A stretch of DNA of 50,024 nt from Acanthaster planci (GCF_001949145.1 NW_019091594.1:312899-362922), one strand, 5' to 3'. Positions 23,268 to 35,019 are shown, counted from the first letter of the stretch. Translations and numbers: made by a program. Notes: generated by a model from the letters alone, not told the origin.

Positions 23268-24720
23268 CTGCATATGTTAAGGAAAAAAAATTGAATTTAA
23301 TATTTAAAAACAAAATCACAATAACACAGAAGTTGAAATATTGAGATTTTCTGCCAAAAGTTACATTTTATTAGATGCTGCCATCTGCTGTAGAGGTGTC
23401 CCTCCGCAAAAACCATCCACCACACTGTCGGCAGCACCAGTGCCTCTACAGTTCTCAAGTACAGAGAGCAAATTTGTTCACCTTCTGAGTAAGATGTTAA
23501 GTGCTCAACATATCTTATTAATGCTTATTCAGAGTATTTTGAGGCCTAATACTGAACAACAAACCAGAGTTAAAAAGATATTTTTGTACTCCATACTGCC
23601 AATGGCAAATTTTGACCTTGAAATGACACTTAAATGTGCTTGTTTCCTGAAATGTAACAAACAGGTGAAAATAATAAATGACTTTACAAGTCCTTCTTGT
23701 AGTGTAGCCAAGTGAAATCAAGAAGACTGACACTCTAACATGTGTTTTCTGTAGTACAGCAAAAAAGGTGTTTTGAATGGTATAGGAAGATGAAATTTCA
23801 CGTCCAAAACCATAATGATGACCTGTGTCTGAAGCCACACTTTCCAGACTGAATTTAGCACTTCAGGCGAATATTGACCATGAGCAGATCACCCAAAAGC
23901 AGATTTTTTTTCCGGAAAAATAAGTATGAAGTGTCCAATTGTTTGGTTTATCAAATTTCCCTTCCTTCCAAAAATGCGTATAAAGCTCTAAAATGTAGCC
24001 TCAACCCTCAGCACAGCCATTAAAGGTTACATAAACATATTTCAAAAACTCCAACCCCAAAAAGTCCCCTCCCTTCCCCCCCCCAAAAAAAATCGGTTCC
24101 TTTGTTGCAAAAATATTGGTGTCGTTAAGATTGACTAACAGTGACTTTTACTGAGTAATGAAGTGATGCATTCAAGTCTACCTCAAAAAAGCCTAAACCA
24201 AGTTGAATCAATAATAGCTCAAGTCTGAACAAAGTCTGCTACCATTTTTGTGCGAGTCCTACTCGAAGTTAAGCCAACTGATCTATTACTACTTGCAAGT
24301 TAGAGACAATCCTTAGAAAACCCTGTGATTTACATTTTGTAGATTCAGTGTATTTTTCTTGGTTTTTGTGTATCCTGAGTCCATGCAGTACTGTAATTTG
24401 ATATTATTTTACAAGCTGAGCTGACACAATTCAACTGTGATAGGTCAATTCATAATTCAGTCATAATGTTCTTTCATAGTAGAACCCAGGTATATGAAAC
24501 TAAAACAAAACAACAGCAATTCTATAAATGAGGCACACTTTTGTGATAGAAAGAGCTGTAAATTTAGTACCTGAGTGGCAAGTCTAACTTCTTAGGTTAC
24601 AAGAAGTAAAAGTGCGCCCTCTGGTGTGCGGCAGTTCTGACCAAGATAGACTTCTGGCTGTAAGTTTGCACAAGTCAAGCAACTAAGGTTCAATGGAAGA
24701 CTTTATAGGTGCTTGGTGGT
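23268..24720. other. Intron, start of the exon C-D intron
   Basis: No element was recognised. Open frames at 23341-23715 (+) and 23518-23838 (-) overlap in opposite directions and have no motif. Confidence 0.45.
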
Positions 24721-24721
24721 G

Positions 24722-26041
24722 GTTTGGTTTGGTTTATTTCCATACATCACAATTAGAACATAAAGAAACAATGTTGTTACAGAATAAAATAAAAGATGAT
24801 GAATGGCGGATACCAGACAGAAAAGCAAATGCTTGTTGTGGCCTGGTTCCTTATTTGTTATAATAATATCCATATGAGGCTATAATTACAAGGTAGAGAA
24901 GAGAGAGTAAAGAGAGTAAGATAATTGAAGGTACAGCTTGAAAGTTTGAATTAAGCAAAGATTTTCTATGTCCGAACATCTCAGAATGATACAACTCTAG
25001 ACAACTGCTTTATTATTAAGGTTATGAATGCACAGTAGAAATGTGATACTAGTACGTTTACGTACACAAAATACACGTCTTTTTTTCATTGATAGAAAGC
25101 TAATTACTCTGGAACCAATACGAAATGCGACATACAATGTAATTCTTTGTTTGAAGTACTGACAACTTCCTTTAAATGATTATGAATGTATACAATATTA
25201 GTATCATCTGCAAATAAAATTAAGGATACCAAACTTGAAGAATTATGTATGTCGTTGATATAAGTGAGACAAAGAATAGGGCCTAGAATTGATCCTTGTG
25301 GGACACCACATCTGATAGGTTTAAGGGTTGATGAAGAATGTTTCCATTGGACAAACTGTTTTTGGTCAGAAAGATAGTTCTAAAGCAATCCAAAGCCACC
25401 CCTCTGTCATATCTGTTCAGTTTTAAAAGCAAAATATTATGATCTATCGTATCGAATGCCTTGGATAGGTCCAGAAACAATGCAATATTATGAGAAGATT
25501 GTCTAAAGAAAAGCTAATTTTATCAACATGGTCAACTAGAACCGTTTGGGTCGAGTAGTTTGCACGAAATCCATACTGTGACTTAGTTAAGATATAATAT
25601 TTGGTTAAAAATGAATCCAGACAATTTGGTACAAGACATTCTAGGACTTTGAAAAGACACGGTAGTATAAAAATAGGACAGTAATTGGATATAAGCTAGG
25701 TCACCAATTTTGAATACAGGAATTACTTCAGCAACCTTAAAGTCATTTGGCAGGGTTCCAGATATTAATGATAAGTTACAAATTTTTAACAGAGGAGAAA
25801 CAATTTCATGTCTAATTATCTCAACAAGGAATGCACCCCAATTATCATGCCCAGAGCTCTTTTCGGACATTAGTTTGTTTATGCATTTTAAAAGTTCATT
25901 TGCAGATATTGGACTCATAAAAAATGAATCACTGAAGTCACCAACCAATTGACAGATCACTAATAACCATTGATTGATCCAACTGTTTTGGTTTGGAGGC
26001 AAATTGATCATTTGTTTTCGTTTTTTTGCTTCAGTTGGCAC
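24722..26041 (-). mobile_element. CR1/L2-like LINE: reverse transcriptase relic with 3' end
   Basis: Read on the minus strand, the frame around 26040-25700 has the N-terminal RT region (SANELLKCINKLMSEKSSGH, then FKVAEVIPVFKIGD). At 25480-25430 comes FLDLSKAFDTIDHNILLLKL. After a frameshift there is GVPQGSILGP at about 25300 and FADDTN at about 25205, so the catalytic FADD box is intact. The 3' end finishes GGAAATAAACCAAACC at 24722. Several frameshifts and stops separate these blocks, so it is inactive. The order of motifs is normal for a non-LTR reverse transcriptase. Clade is by impression. Confidence 0.85.
25950..26008 (-). repeat. Inverted repeat arm 1 (piece of the LINE)
   Basis: The reverse complement matches 26545-26603 at about 51 of 59 positions. 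It falls inside the RT N-terminal coding region. Confidence 0.8.
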
Positions 26042-26199
26042 TTTAATTTTCTGAAAATGTCACCAGAGGCAGGACTAGTTGCCCCCTCCCCTCCCAAGCT
26101 TGATACACAAATGTGATCAAACCTTTACAGAGTGAAAGAACAAGTATTGGAATTTCATTTACATTTGTGCATACTGTACCCATAAAGTAAGTCTCCCCT

Positions 26200-26525
26200 C
26201 AAAACAGTGCTCATTTACTCAGTTATTTGCTTATTTACTCATTTTAGTGCTCTTTGAGCAAATGAGCAGTGAAAAGAGCAAAGAATGAGCAAATGAGCAC
26301 TGAAATGGTCAAAATAATGAGCACTGAAATGAGCAAATCAGGAAATAAATGAGCAAAGGAGCACTGAAATGAGCACATGAGCATAAATGATTAAATGCAG
26401 AAATAAATAAACAAATGAGCAGCGAAAAGAGCAAGGAATGAACGAGCAAATGAACAATCAAATGAGCAAATAAGCAGTGAATTAAGCATGGAATGAGCAA
26501 GTGAGCAAAGGAATGAGCAGTTTAA
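26200..26525. repeat. Degenerate minisatellite, GAGCAAATGAGCACTGAAAT-like
   Basis: Many imperfect units of 8-20 bp built from GAGCAAAT and GAGCACTGAAAT. The first 55 bases are in the opposite orientation (AGTGCTCATTTACTCA), and the switch occurs at about 26254 (GTGCTCTTTGAGCAAATGAG). Confidence 0.85.
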
Positions 26526-26544
26526 AATTTAACAAAAACAAATT

Positions 26545-26603
26545 ATCAATTCACCTCCAAACCAAAACAGTTAGATCAGTCAATAGTTAACAGTGATCTA
26601 TCA
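26545..26603 (+). repeat. Inverted repeat arm 2 (piece of the LINE)
   Basis: This is a second copy of the RT-derived segment, in the opposite orientation to 25950-26008. It flanks the right side of the minisatellite. Confidence 0.8.
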
Positions 26604-27088
26604 ATCATACAAGTAATGTCTTTCCATTTCTTAGTTAAAGCTAAAAATAAAAAATGAGAACACACCTGTAGACCTGCCAACCTTTAGAATCACAAAAGTG
26701 TATTCAGAAGTTCCAAAATGTTTATTTTTCAATAAAAATGTGTATTTTCCAAAACAGACAGGAAAGACAAGCTTACAACTACCTTTGCATGACTACATAC
26801 TATTTGAACTTTAATACGTGTGGTTCGTGCAATTAGCGGTAGTTTTTTGTCCTACGACAAACAAACACAGATGCGATTTTGCTGTCTAGAAAATTGTCTT
26901 TTCTATATCTGTGAAATCATTCGATGACGCGAATGGCAGATTGTGCCGAACTACGTAATCTGTCAAAAGGGTCTCAGCTCTGATGGTGCTTAAATCTTCA
27001 GAAGACATGGAGTTTCTGATGCTGTGGGTCATATTCTTCGTGTCAGTGATGTCGCGGTGTTAACTGCTTTCGATGTAGCGAGGTACAT
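26604..27088. other. Intron with transposon remnant sequence
   Basis: The part after about 26830 is richer in CpG and appears to continue, with frameshifts, from the BED-like remnant just to the right (read on the minus strand). Confidence 0.4.
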
Positions 27089-27250
27089 CTAACTCCCACT
27101 ATACGCGATACTGAAGTCAAAACAATACAAAGTGCAGCGAGCGTAATGTTCACCTATCTGGGAAGGTAATATGCATTCAAAATTCTCCGTATATTCCCTT
27201 TTGAAAGATTGCTTCCATTTTGGGGTGTCTTTTTTAGAAGTTGAAGCCAT
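27089..27250 (-). pseudogene. BED-like zinc-finger remnant of a DNA transposase
   Basis: A 53-codon open frame starts MASTSKKDTPKWKQSFKREY, continues through FECILPSQIGEHYARCTL and DFSIAYSG, and stops at TAG. The order Trp, Phe-Lys-Arg, Cys-x-x-Pro-Ser, GEHYA-Cys, then DFS is the pattern of BED-like N-terminal domains of hAT-related transposases and their domesticated relatives (recalled). A second Cys and the His pair would lie after the stop, where a frameshift has spoiled the frame. The domain normally binds DNA. It is very short for a transposase, so it is a broken copy. Confidence 0.6.
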
Positions 27251-28300
27251 CTTCATTCACGCAGTTTTACGATAACGTCGGGAATTGTTTTTTGCACGCA
27301 CACGAAAGTACACTCCACAATGCTTGCCAATCGGTTTGGTATACGACGTGCCGATTGGTTGATACGTGCGCTACCAGGGGCATGCATTTGTACATCGTGT
27401 ACAACAATCACGAATGCTCTACTTTAGGAGTTCGCGATATCGAACTGCGTGAAATGTGGCTTAGTCTTGCTCGCAGCTGCTTTTGCTATTTTAGCTTAAA
27501 TTTCACACAGCGCCCTCTTTTTTTCTGATATCAACTGATTGGCTCAATGGCGCTCAAGCCGAGAGTGAGCCCACTGCACTCTTACTCGTTCCCACCAATT
27601 CCCCACTGGTAGTGAGTGTACGTCTGTTCATTCTCTCCCCCAACTCGAGCTCCAAGATCCCCGGTGATGTTTTTGACTGTTGGCCCACTGATCGTCTGGC
27701 CCGCTTGGCGACCAGGTGGACAGTTTTTCTTGGCGTACCTCGCTTGCTCATTATTATAATCTGTGGCTCGCAAAAAGACTTTTCACCCAACAAGTGTACC
27801 TATCTAGTAACTGTAACTGTGCGTACATCTTGTGGCTTGTAGAGCATGGGATGTCTCCATTGACTGACTCAAGCGAAGCTAGACCGAAAATGAAACAGTT
27901 GCAATCAAGCTAAATTGAGTGCGTGTTCCGCAGCCCTAATTTTGGTAATGTAATACGTTGTATATATACTTCTGACCCCACGGCCGACACCACTCCCCGG
28001 ATTTTGATATCAGAGATTTACCTAAGTGACCACGTTGTGACCTTCCACAAAGTTGTTTGCACTTCAGGGTGCAAACTGACATTTGGAAATGTGTGTACAC
28101 TACAGTATGTTAAAAAATCGGTCTGGCACCTACATGTATTTCTTTTCCTAGACTGTGGCTCCTCATTTTATTTTTCTTCGTACAACACTGAACAGTAACG
28201 GCATATCAACACTCCACTCACAATCACAACAGTCAATCACATGTACCGGTAAACATTAGAAAATCTATCAAATAATATGTAAATATGCAGCATGCCAAAA
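27251..28300. other. CpG-richer transposon flank or promoter-like DNA
   Basis: CCAAT/ATTGG boxes occur at about 27326, 27353 and 27538. A minus-strand frame at 27554-27793 includes MSKRGTPRKTVHLVAKRARR, basic and without a known match. This could be the 5' part of the same hAT-like element or a separate promoter. No call is made. Confidence 0.3.
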
Positions 28301-28845
28301 ACTTTTAGACTGGAAATTTTAGAATCAAAAACAAGCAATAGAATTTTTTTTTTTTAGTATTGAATCCAAGACCACATGAACCATGCTGAGTTTGGGGATG
28401 AGTCCAAGTGCTTGTTTTGGGGTCCATTACTCACCAGGTCTGGAGTTGTACTTGGTATGAGTACAAGTAGTCCACCACTGTCCCTAGCAGATGGATTTTG
28501 CCTTTTTTCTGTGGTGTCTTTGTGGTGTGGTGTGGTAAAAGTTGCTCCACATGTACCACAATGGCATCTGAGTCAGTGATGGTGATTAGCTAATTTGAAA
28601 GCCAAGTTTTTACTGCATTTACATGGCTATCATACTTGTGTGAGTGTTACCAGTCAGGAAATCCTGTGGTTATAGGCTGGACATTGCAACTTGCCCAATC
28701 ACAGGGGTAGTATTCATACCATATCCCAACATGAAAGGATGAAGTCTGACATCGATAGACCTTGGGAACATGTTTAATGCTCAGATGCAAATTTTAATAT
28801 GATTTTACATACACCCTAAGGGGTTAGAATTAAAAAGTAACTCAC
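28300..28845. other. Intron, no gene supported
   Basis: G/T-rich stretch near 28500 (GTGGTGTGGTGTGG). No coding evidence. Confidence 0.4.
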
Positions 28846-28928
28846 TGCAAAATGGCATTCTGTCTGGTCAGCTTTCTCTGATGTTCATCAAGGCGACTGA
28901 TATCTTGATTGAGAGCTTGCAACTTTTC
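28846..28928 (-). CDS. Coiled-coil (CCDC175-like) gene, internal exon C
   Basis: This 83-bp exon follows a 12.1-kb intron. The acceptor is TTTGTGCAG and the donor GTGAGT. It starts in phase 0 with EKLQALNQDI and has 27 codons ending RQNAIL. The last two bases (CA) join the first base of exon D to make a His codon. The residues are heptad-like and rich in Leu, Gln, Lys and Arg (ISRLDEHQRKLTRQ), so it is a coiled coil. A downstream reading would meet a stop inside the intron, which supports splicing at this donor. Confidence 0.8.
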
Positions 28929-29835
28929 CTGCACAAAGACAGTGAACAACTTTTTAAAAACAACAACCCATCTTAACAAAGGAAAATGTTGTAAATGTTC
29001 AAAGGACAAAGTATTAATATACATGCAGAAAACATACTAGTATGACCTTGAGTTTAGAGAAGAGCAAAGCTAAATCACTGGGTGAAGACAACACATGCAA
29101 GAGGAAACAAAGGGGGTAAAAAGGAAACACGAAAAAGGGGGAAAAAACTGTAAAACTGAAATTAGTTTGAACAGAGTACTGTAAGTTTAAGAATATAAGC
29201 CATGGCTTATCAGTGATTTTCACGCTGAAAAGTCTTTCTGCGGCTTATACGCCGGGTGGCTTATGTGGCAAACTTTGAAGGATAAAATCAGGTACCAAAT
29301 CTTAAACTTTACTTGCCCTGTGGCAACAATTTTTAGTGATTATTTTCCCACTTTTTATTCAATCTCATGGTGTATTTTTTGCAAACAAAAGATCATTTTA
29401 CTAAGATTTTTTTATTGTTGTGACCTAAAGATTTCTTCTTACCATTAAATAAAATTCAACTACTTCAATGTTGTACCTTCGTGTGGCACATCTTTCATCT
29501 TTTTGCCGCTCCTGTTCAGCGTGACATGCCACAGACTTTCCTTTGTTTTTTTCTTCACTCGGGTTTTCTGACAACAACATTTTCTGTGGTCACGTGGTTA
29601 TAGGAAAGAGTCCGCGATTGGATTGTCCATGAATGGGTGTGCGGTAACAGTCAGGCAAGCCTGTAAACTGGGTTTGTGTGACGATGGTGCATGCAGTGCA
29701 TATGTGCCATATGGCATGCAGCATGCATGCAACACAAGTGGTTCCAATGTGGTGACTCCAACTAAGGTCTCGCAGTGGAGTTTTCATGTTTGAAGTGATT
29801 TGGCAGTGTTTTTTTATCAGCGTCCCAAAACCTCA
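28929..29835. other. Intron, start of the exon B-C intron
   Basis: A dense GCATGC/CATATG palindrome cluster lies at 29693-29735. No gene supported. Confidence 0.4.
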
Positions 29836-29948
29836 AGATAACCGGATGTAGTACTGCGGACAGTTACAAAGGCTTTTCTTTTAATGAAGCCTATTCTTTT
29901 GGACAAGAAATAGTCAACCTACGAGATAAAATGATCTTTTGACTTAAC
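29836..29948 (+). repeat. Dispersed repeat R2, copy 2
   Basis: Same orientation as 7708-7825; begins GATAACCGGATGTAGTACTG and ends GATAAAATGATCTTTT. Non-coding. Confidence 0.7.
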
Positions 29949-30470
29949 TGACTTTGAGAAACCAAGATTTTAGAGTAAGTCCCGAACGCACAACTTTTGT
30001 TGGCCGAAAAAAGGCAAGTGTTGATGCACGGCCCACGCAGGACCATCACGCAGCTCGCAAAAAATATTAAATTTTGAGGACTTAAATTTACTTTTATGGT
30101 GACACTTGTTCGCATTTTGCTTACTACTTTTATTAGGATTGCATGTGTAGTGGAAATACTGACTTACTGTACATGCGGTATTGGCATTTCATCTCACAGC
30201 TCGACCTTCGTGGTTCGATCATCAGCATTGCAGTGCCAGTTACACATTGGTGAGACTTACACGCTGACTTTAAATCTTTATTTGCCAATTTTTGCATGAT
30301 GTGCCTTATGGTCTGACTACAGTAAAAAACACATTTGCGTGACATTCAGTGCAAATTTCCAACTGTAAAATTTTTCCATTATTTTTGCTTACATATGTCT
30401 TCACTGTTTCAGATTGTTGTCACAGAAAGGTAAAGATAAATTTAGCAGAAATTACAGAAGTTTATTATTG
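29949..30470. other. Intron, no gene supported
   Basis: Two short opposing frames at 30096-30345 without motif. Nothing else. Confidence 0.4.
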
Positions 30471-32335
30471 AAGATATAATTGTGGCAGAAGGAAGGGGGG
30501 GGGCTTTGGTTCCTCGTGAAACCTCCCGAAGATAGTGCTGCCACCAGGCGGAATAGTTAAGGCCTAAACCTCCGGAGTTCCGCCTCTCCGGTTTAGCAAA
30601 TCATGTCGGCCGGCATGGATCCGGGTCAAAATATACATATTTTGTCATGTATGACAAAGTTACTTCAGGAGGAGAATCAAGTGCAGGGAAAACAGAATGC
30701 AAATAATATATGCAGAGACTCCAGTAATTCAGAACAGAGATGAAACAATTCTTTAACTGCATCAACGGCAGCTTCAATTCACTTAGCAGTTCTATTTACA
30801 CTCAGTATTCAAAGCACTCAGTTTCTCAATTTACAGAATAGAATTAATTTGCAAGGGAGAATGGGGGGAAGGTAGTAAATGTAAGTTCCACACAATGTAC
30901 CTAGCGACCAGGTATCACCTACCCTGGTACAGATTGAACTAAGTATCGTTTCAACTTGTTCAATAATCAATTGACTTAAGACAAGGCTTCGTGTAAGCCT
31001 CCAAAATCTTACAGGAATAAGTACTCCACATACCATCCGAGCTCTAAGTATATTATCTTCTCAATAAAGTACACCAAGGCTCAATTAGTAATTCTGACCC
31101 CAGGCCAGCTAACTGAACACTTTGGCCCCAGGCCAATCTCAAAGTTAATAACTCGGGCCCAAAGCCTCTTCTAAACAATAAATCACTAGTCCCAGACCAG
31201 TGTCAATAACTCAGGCCCCAGGCCTATTCTAAATACCAAGAGGAACTCAGACTCTGTAGTCTAACTCCAAGTAAATCAAATTCACTGACTCCACTGTCAG
31301 CATCTCAATAAGTTTCCTAAGTGACAATTGTGGAATCGAACTTACAGCAACTCAATGAGTGCTCCCCGGCTCCTCGGTCATCAGCGAGCTCCCCGACTCT
31401 TGGCAACTTGATAACAAGCTTCCCAGCAGTCTGAATTCTCCCCACTCAAAGTCACAGCTCCCCAATTAAAATGCTCCCCACTCAAAACTAATTCCAAGCC
31501 TGATTATGTATCAATTTTACTAGTACTGGATCCCACTATATAATGTTTCCTTATTCCACTCGACTCAGGAGCTCCCCAATTCCACAAAACCTACAGTGAA
31601 ACAGTTCTGTGTGGCTCCCCAACATTACGACAAATCAGCGATCAGCTGCACAATTGAAGTTTCGTGGGTCAACATCCACCAAAACAGCCCCGAATCACTG
31701 AAAATCTGCCTTAATCATACCATTTAAAAAGTGTGCCAGACTGTTACGTCATTTCACTCACTACTAGTTTTGGCCACGCCCACTTTCCCTGAAGCTTACG
31801 GTGGGCAACTAATTCATAAAAAGTTTCCCTTCATTTCTCACATATCATGTGAGCAAAACCATACTCAGAAGGCTAAAAAGTAATACTCAACAAATTCTCC
31901 ACCTTCTTACTTTCTTACCTGTGAATAAATTATACAGAAATAATAAAACAGCTCACTCTTCCGTTGTGTTTACATCCCCAAATCTAATGTAAACAAACCC
32001 TAAGTTCATTGATGAAAAGTGCAGTGATGTAATCATGAATATTCATACTAACCACCTGAGAGCTTATCAGACGAAACTGTCCAAAAGTGATCACAAAAGT
32101 TACACAACTTCTAAAATCCCATCAGAATCGACCAGTTTATATAAAAAGAAGCTAAATAATAATTCCTAACAACTTTTGAATATATAAAATTTGCTTCTAG
32201 AAGTCACAGTCACCTCGATTTAATTTAAGAACTTTGAACCAATCCACAAGCTCTTAATTCCACTTGAATAGCCGCCATGTTGGATTGCATACTAAGCCTA
32301 TTTATAGTACAGTTCACACACACGTGAGCAGCTGT
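30471..32335. repeat. Unclassified element with repeated CCCCAGGCC and GCTCCCC motifs
   Basis: A G-run (AAGGAAGGGGGGGGGCT, 30490-30506) precedes a hairpin at 30564-30596 (CTAAACC and GGTTTAG arms). From 31090 to 31240, CCCCAGGCC or a variant recurs about every 40 bp with CTCAATAACTC spacers. From 31360 to 31625, GCTCCCC recurs at least seven times. No coding is seen. It may be the non-coding part of an LTR or other transposon, but no terminal repeat could be paired. Confidence 0.45.
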
Positions 32336-33400
32336 AAAGTGTACAACTAAATAAACAAGCGTGACAAGTACTGAGACGGACTTATCATTGAAAATGGACA
32401 CTCAAATATCGGATTTTAAGAGACCTGAGCTCCTAAAGACGAAAAATGCAGGGACGCTAGAAGAGAAGGTGAGATTTGGGGAGGACAAGAAATGGAAGGA
32501 GGTCTGGTTCGGGGGGCATTTTCGTCACATAATGTTTGTCACATGGACAGATTGTTTCTTAAGTATGGAAATAAAATTCAAAATGCAATTGAAAATTACC
32601 TGCAATTTATCATGTACTCTTTTTTACTTTTGGAGACTGTCATTATCTTATAAAAACAATTCCAGTGTAGAAAACACTGAAATTTTTTTCAAGAAAACTG
32701 TAACGCTTGTCACTGGACAGACATCACGTTTGTCTTGTGGACAGATACATGTATAACATCTGTCACATGGATAGACATTTTTCTGGCGTTTGGATTAGAG
32801 CATGAAAACAGAATTGTTCATTAACCAAACTTGTTTGTTTTCAGTTTTCAAAATCATTTTTGTTGAAAAGACTATTAAACTTTAGATAAAATGCACACAG
32901 TGAGTTTTTCTCGACTAACGTTTGTCACATGGACAGAGATAATGTTTGTCACATATCATAACCAGGGGACAGACAGTCTTCTCCCTTTCATTTCAGCCAA
33001 AGAACCAACTTTTCTAATGAATTGTTTACTTCATTTAATTTGGTTTTATCATAAATGTATATGTACTCATAAGATAAGTCTTCTAAGATCTGTACATTTA
33101 GAGGGAAAGAAGGGTTGTGACACACGTTACAAAATAGTGGACAGACAATTGCAATTCCTAAAATCAAATCTTGGTTTTGTCATCTGATTGGGGAAAATCC
33201 ACAAATATGATGTAAAATATTACTGTAAAGACTTTTCTCAGGAAGATATATGTTTTTGTTCAGGTTATCTGCTCAAGGAATGGCAGAATCAGTCTGTTTT
33301 ATGTTTGTCACTCTGTACACAGACACTGTGACATACATGTACATAGCTTAAACTCCTGTTTAAGATAACTTAAAGAAATAAAAGGCCACAGATTTTGACA
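32336..33400. repeat. Irregular cluster of TGTCACATGGACAGA motifs
   Basis: Copies or close variants are at about 32537, 32708, 32731, 32761, 32922, 32947, 33138 and 33305, all in the same orientation. The motif has TGTC/GACA dyad symmetry. A plus-strand open frame at 32361-32756 covers some copies but shows no domain. Confidence 0.65.
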
Positions 33401-34426
33401 CATTTCTCAAATATTATACCTGTCGTACCCATGCTTGACAGATGAATTGCCTTTCTCCATGAGAGTGGTATTTTAGATAACGTAAAAAACATGAGTTGAC
33501 ACAGTTATGTGCATGTCCCACTGGAACCCTTTTAAAATAAGCAGGACATTTTCATCAAAATCCTGATTATTTTAACAATGAACCAAATCCTATTAAACTG
33601 TGTAAACTACATCCCAACAATTATACAAATATCAGTAAAATGGTTAAAGTTCATTTCTTGACTCTCAACACTTGACAAAAAATGATTTTGGTTATGTGCA
33701 AATGTGTCTTTTATTGTGGACAGGCCCCTTATACAGCAGCTTATACAGGCAGTTTTTATTCTGAAAATTGTACACATTTCATCAACACCAGACCTGACAT
33801 TCAATTACATGTGACACTACTATCATCATAGGCCGAGTTCGGGCGGCTTGTTCTCTTATGTTCATGAATCGCTCTATCTGTTGTTCGTTAGTTGGCTGCT
33901 CGAACGCTGGGAACGTACAGCCAGTTATCGCTGGTTGTTGCCTACAACATGGCACCATCCATGTGTGTTCTTTCAGAGTAAACTTTAGAAAGCTAAGCTG
34001 AATTCTTTTCTATTTAAAAAGGAACATTCATTCCTTTGCTATGGAACATGATTATTGTTATTTTTGTAAAACTTGAGGGCCATTGAGAGCCATCTCGCTA
34101 TTTTTTTGCATCTGTTCAAAAATCACAATCTCACGAGTTTTTCCATGTGTTCTTGTAAACCCTGACAAGGAGGTGGTGTGTGATCCTGTTCCAGGAACAG
34201 TGTTCTTGAGTCCTGTTCCCGCCGTTTGACCGCGAGAACAAGAAATCTGTGTCAAGAACAGGCCACCTGAACTTGACCTTAGAATCAAACTGCATGAACC
34301 CATGGTAGAAAAAGAAACAAGTTTAGGACTGGTACGGGTACGTAATAGAGTTGCATAACATCTGAAAGCTGAACAGGCCTGGTCTATCCTGTCATTCTTA
34401 TTTTTACCTGTGTCTAATTCTTGTAA
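33401..34426. other. Intron, no gene supported
   Basis: The long minus-strand frame at 34058-34495 overlaps the better-supported plus-strand remnant and shows no motif, so it is not called. AAGAACA/GTTCTTG-type short inverted strings occur at 34190-34260. Confidence 0.4.
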
Positions 34427-34705
34427 GTATACTCTAAGGAACAAGGAATCAGCAACATCTTCGCAGAACTCAGAAACTCCAAAGACCTTTGCCATGCAGA
34501 AGAAGTGACGAGGATCAGATTACACGCACTTATTTCCCATGCACGTCTTTGAGTGGCAAAAGAGATTAAGAGAGAGCCAGACGACATGAAGGATGGCCTG
34601 AAATCTGGACCACCCCCAACAATAACATTTGATGCCAACATCCAGTGGGTCAATGAATTGGTGCAGCAAGCACTGCTTCACTTCAGCTCTCAAGTCAAGC
34701 AATGA
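34427..34705 (+). pseudogene. Coding remnant with one in-frame TGA
   Basis: Ninety-three codons are open from GTA after a TAA, except for a single TGA at 34550-34552. Before it the frame reads GISNIFAELRNSKDL and EEVTRIRLHALISHARL. After it come VAKEIKREPDDMKDGLKSG, PPPTITFDANIQWVNELVQ and a normal TGA stop. Balanced composition and continuity on both sides of the stop suggest real former coding. I do not recognise the family; a multicopy transposon-linked gene is likely. Selenocysteine recoding is possible in principle, but no SECIS hairpin was looked for beyond sight. Confidence 0.4.
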
Positions 34706-35019
34706 TTTTTGCTAATTTAAAACCACCACTGGGTAAGCTTTTGGCACTTGTCACTCAAGATCTTGTGACTTTTTGTGTGAAAAACCTTTAGATTTTTGTT
34801 GACCTTTTTGATCGTTCATCGATCACTGTTGTCGTGTGGTCTGATGTGTGCACCATTTGCATCCTTTAATACATCTTGATAGCAACGTGCACTGAGTGAC
34901 AATTTGCAGGGTTAATAAGCGTTGCATTTGTATGCAATTTTCCTTGTTTGATTTTCAACTATTCGCACACTAGTGTGATGATAATGTTTGCCTCATGGCA
35001 AGAAGTCGATGTTTGTTAG
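34706..35019. other. Intron, no feature seen
   Basis: Nothing is recognised. Confidence 0.4.

Noticed and set aside
26200-26525. CRISPR-like array of short repeats
   Set aside because: Units are degenerate, contiguous and lack unique spacers of constant length; the setting is eukaryotic. It is a minisatellite.
34058-34495. 145-codon minus-strand frame
   Set aside because: It overlaps the plus-strand remnant at 34427-34705, has no motif, and its composition (Ser/Thr/Gly-rich) fits an antisense shadow.
34550-34552. Selenocysteine codon
   Set aside because: A single TGA in a likely transposon-derived remnant is better explained by decay; no SECIS-like structure was recognised by eye.
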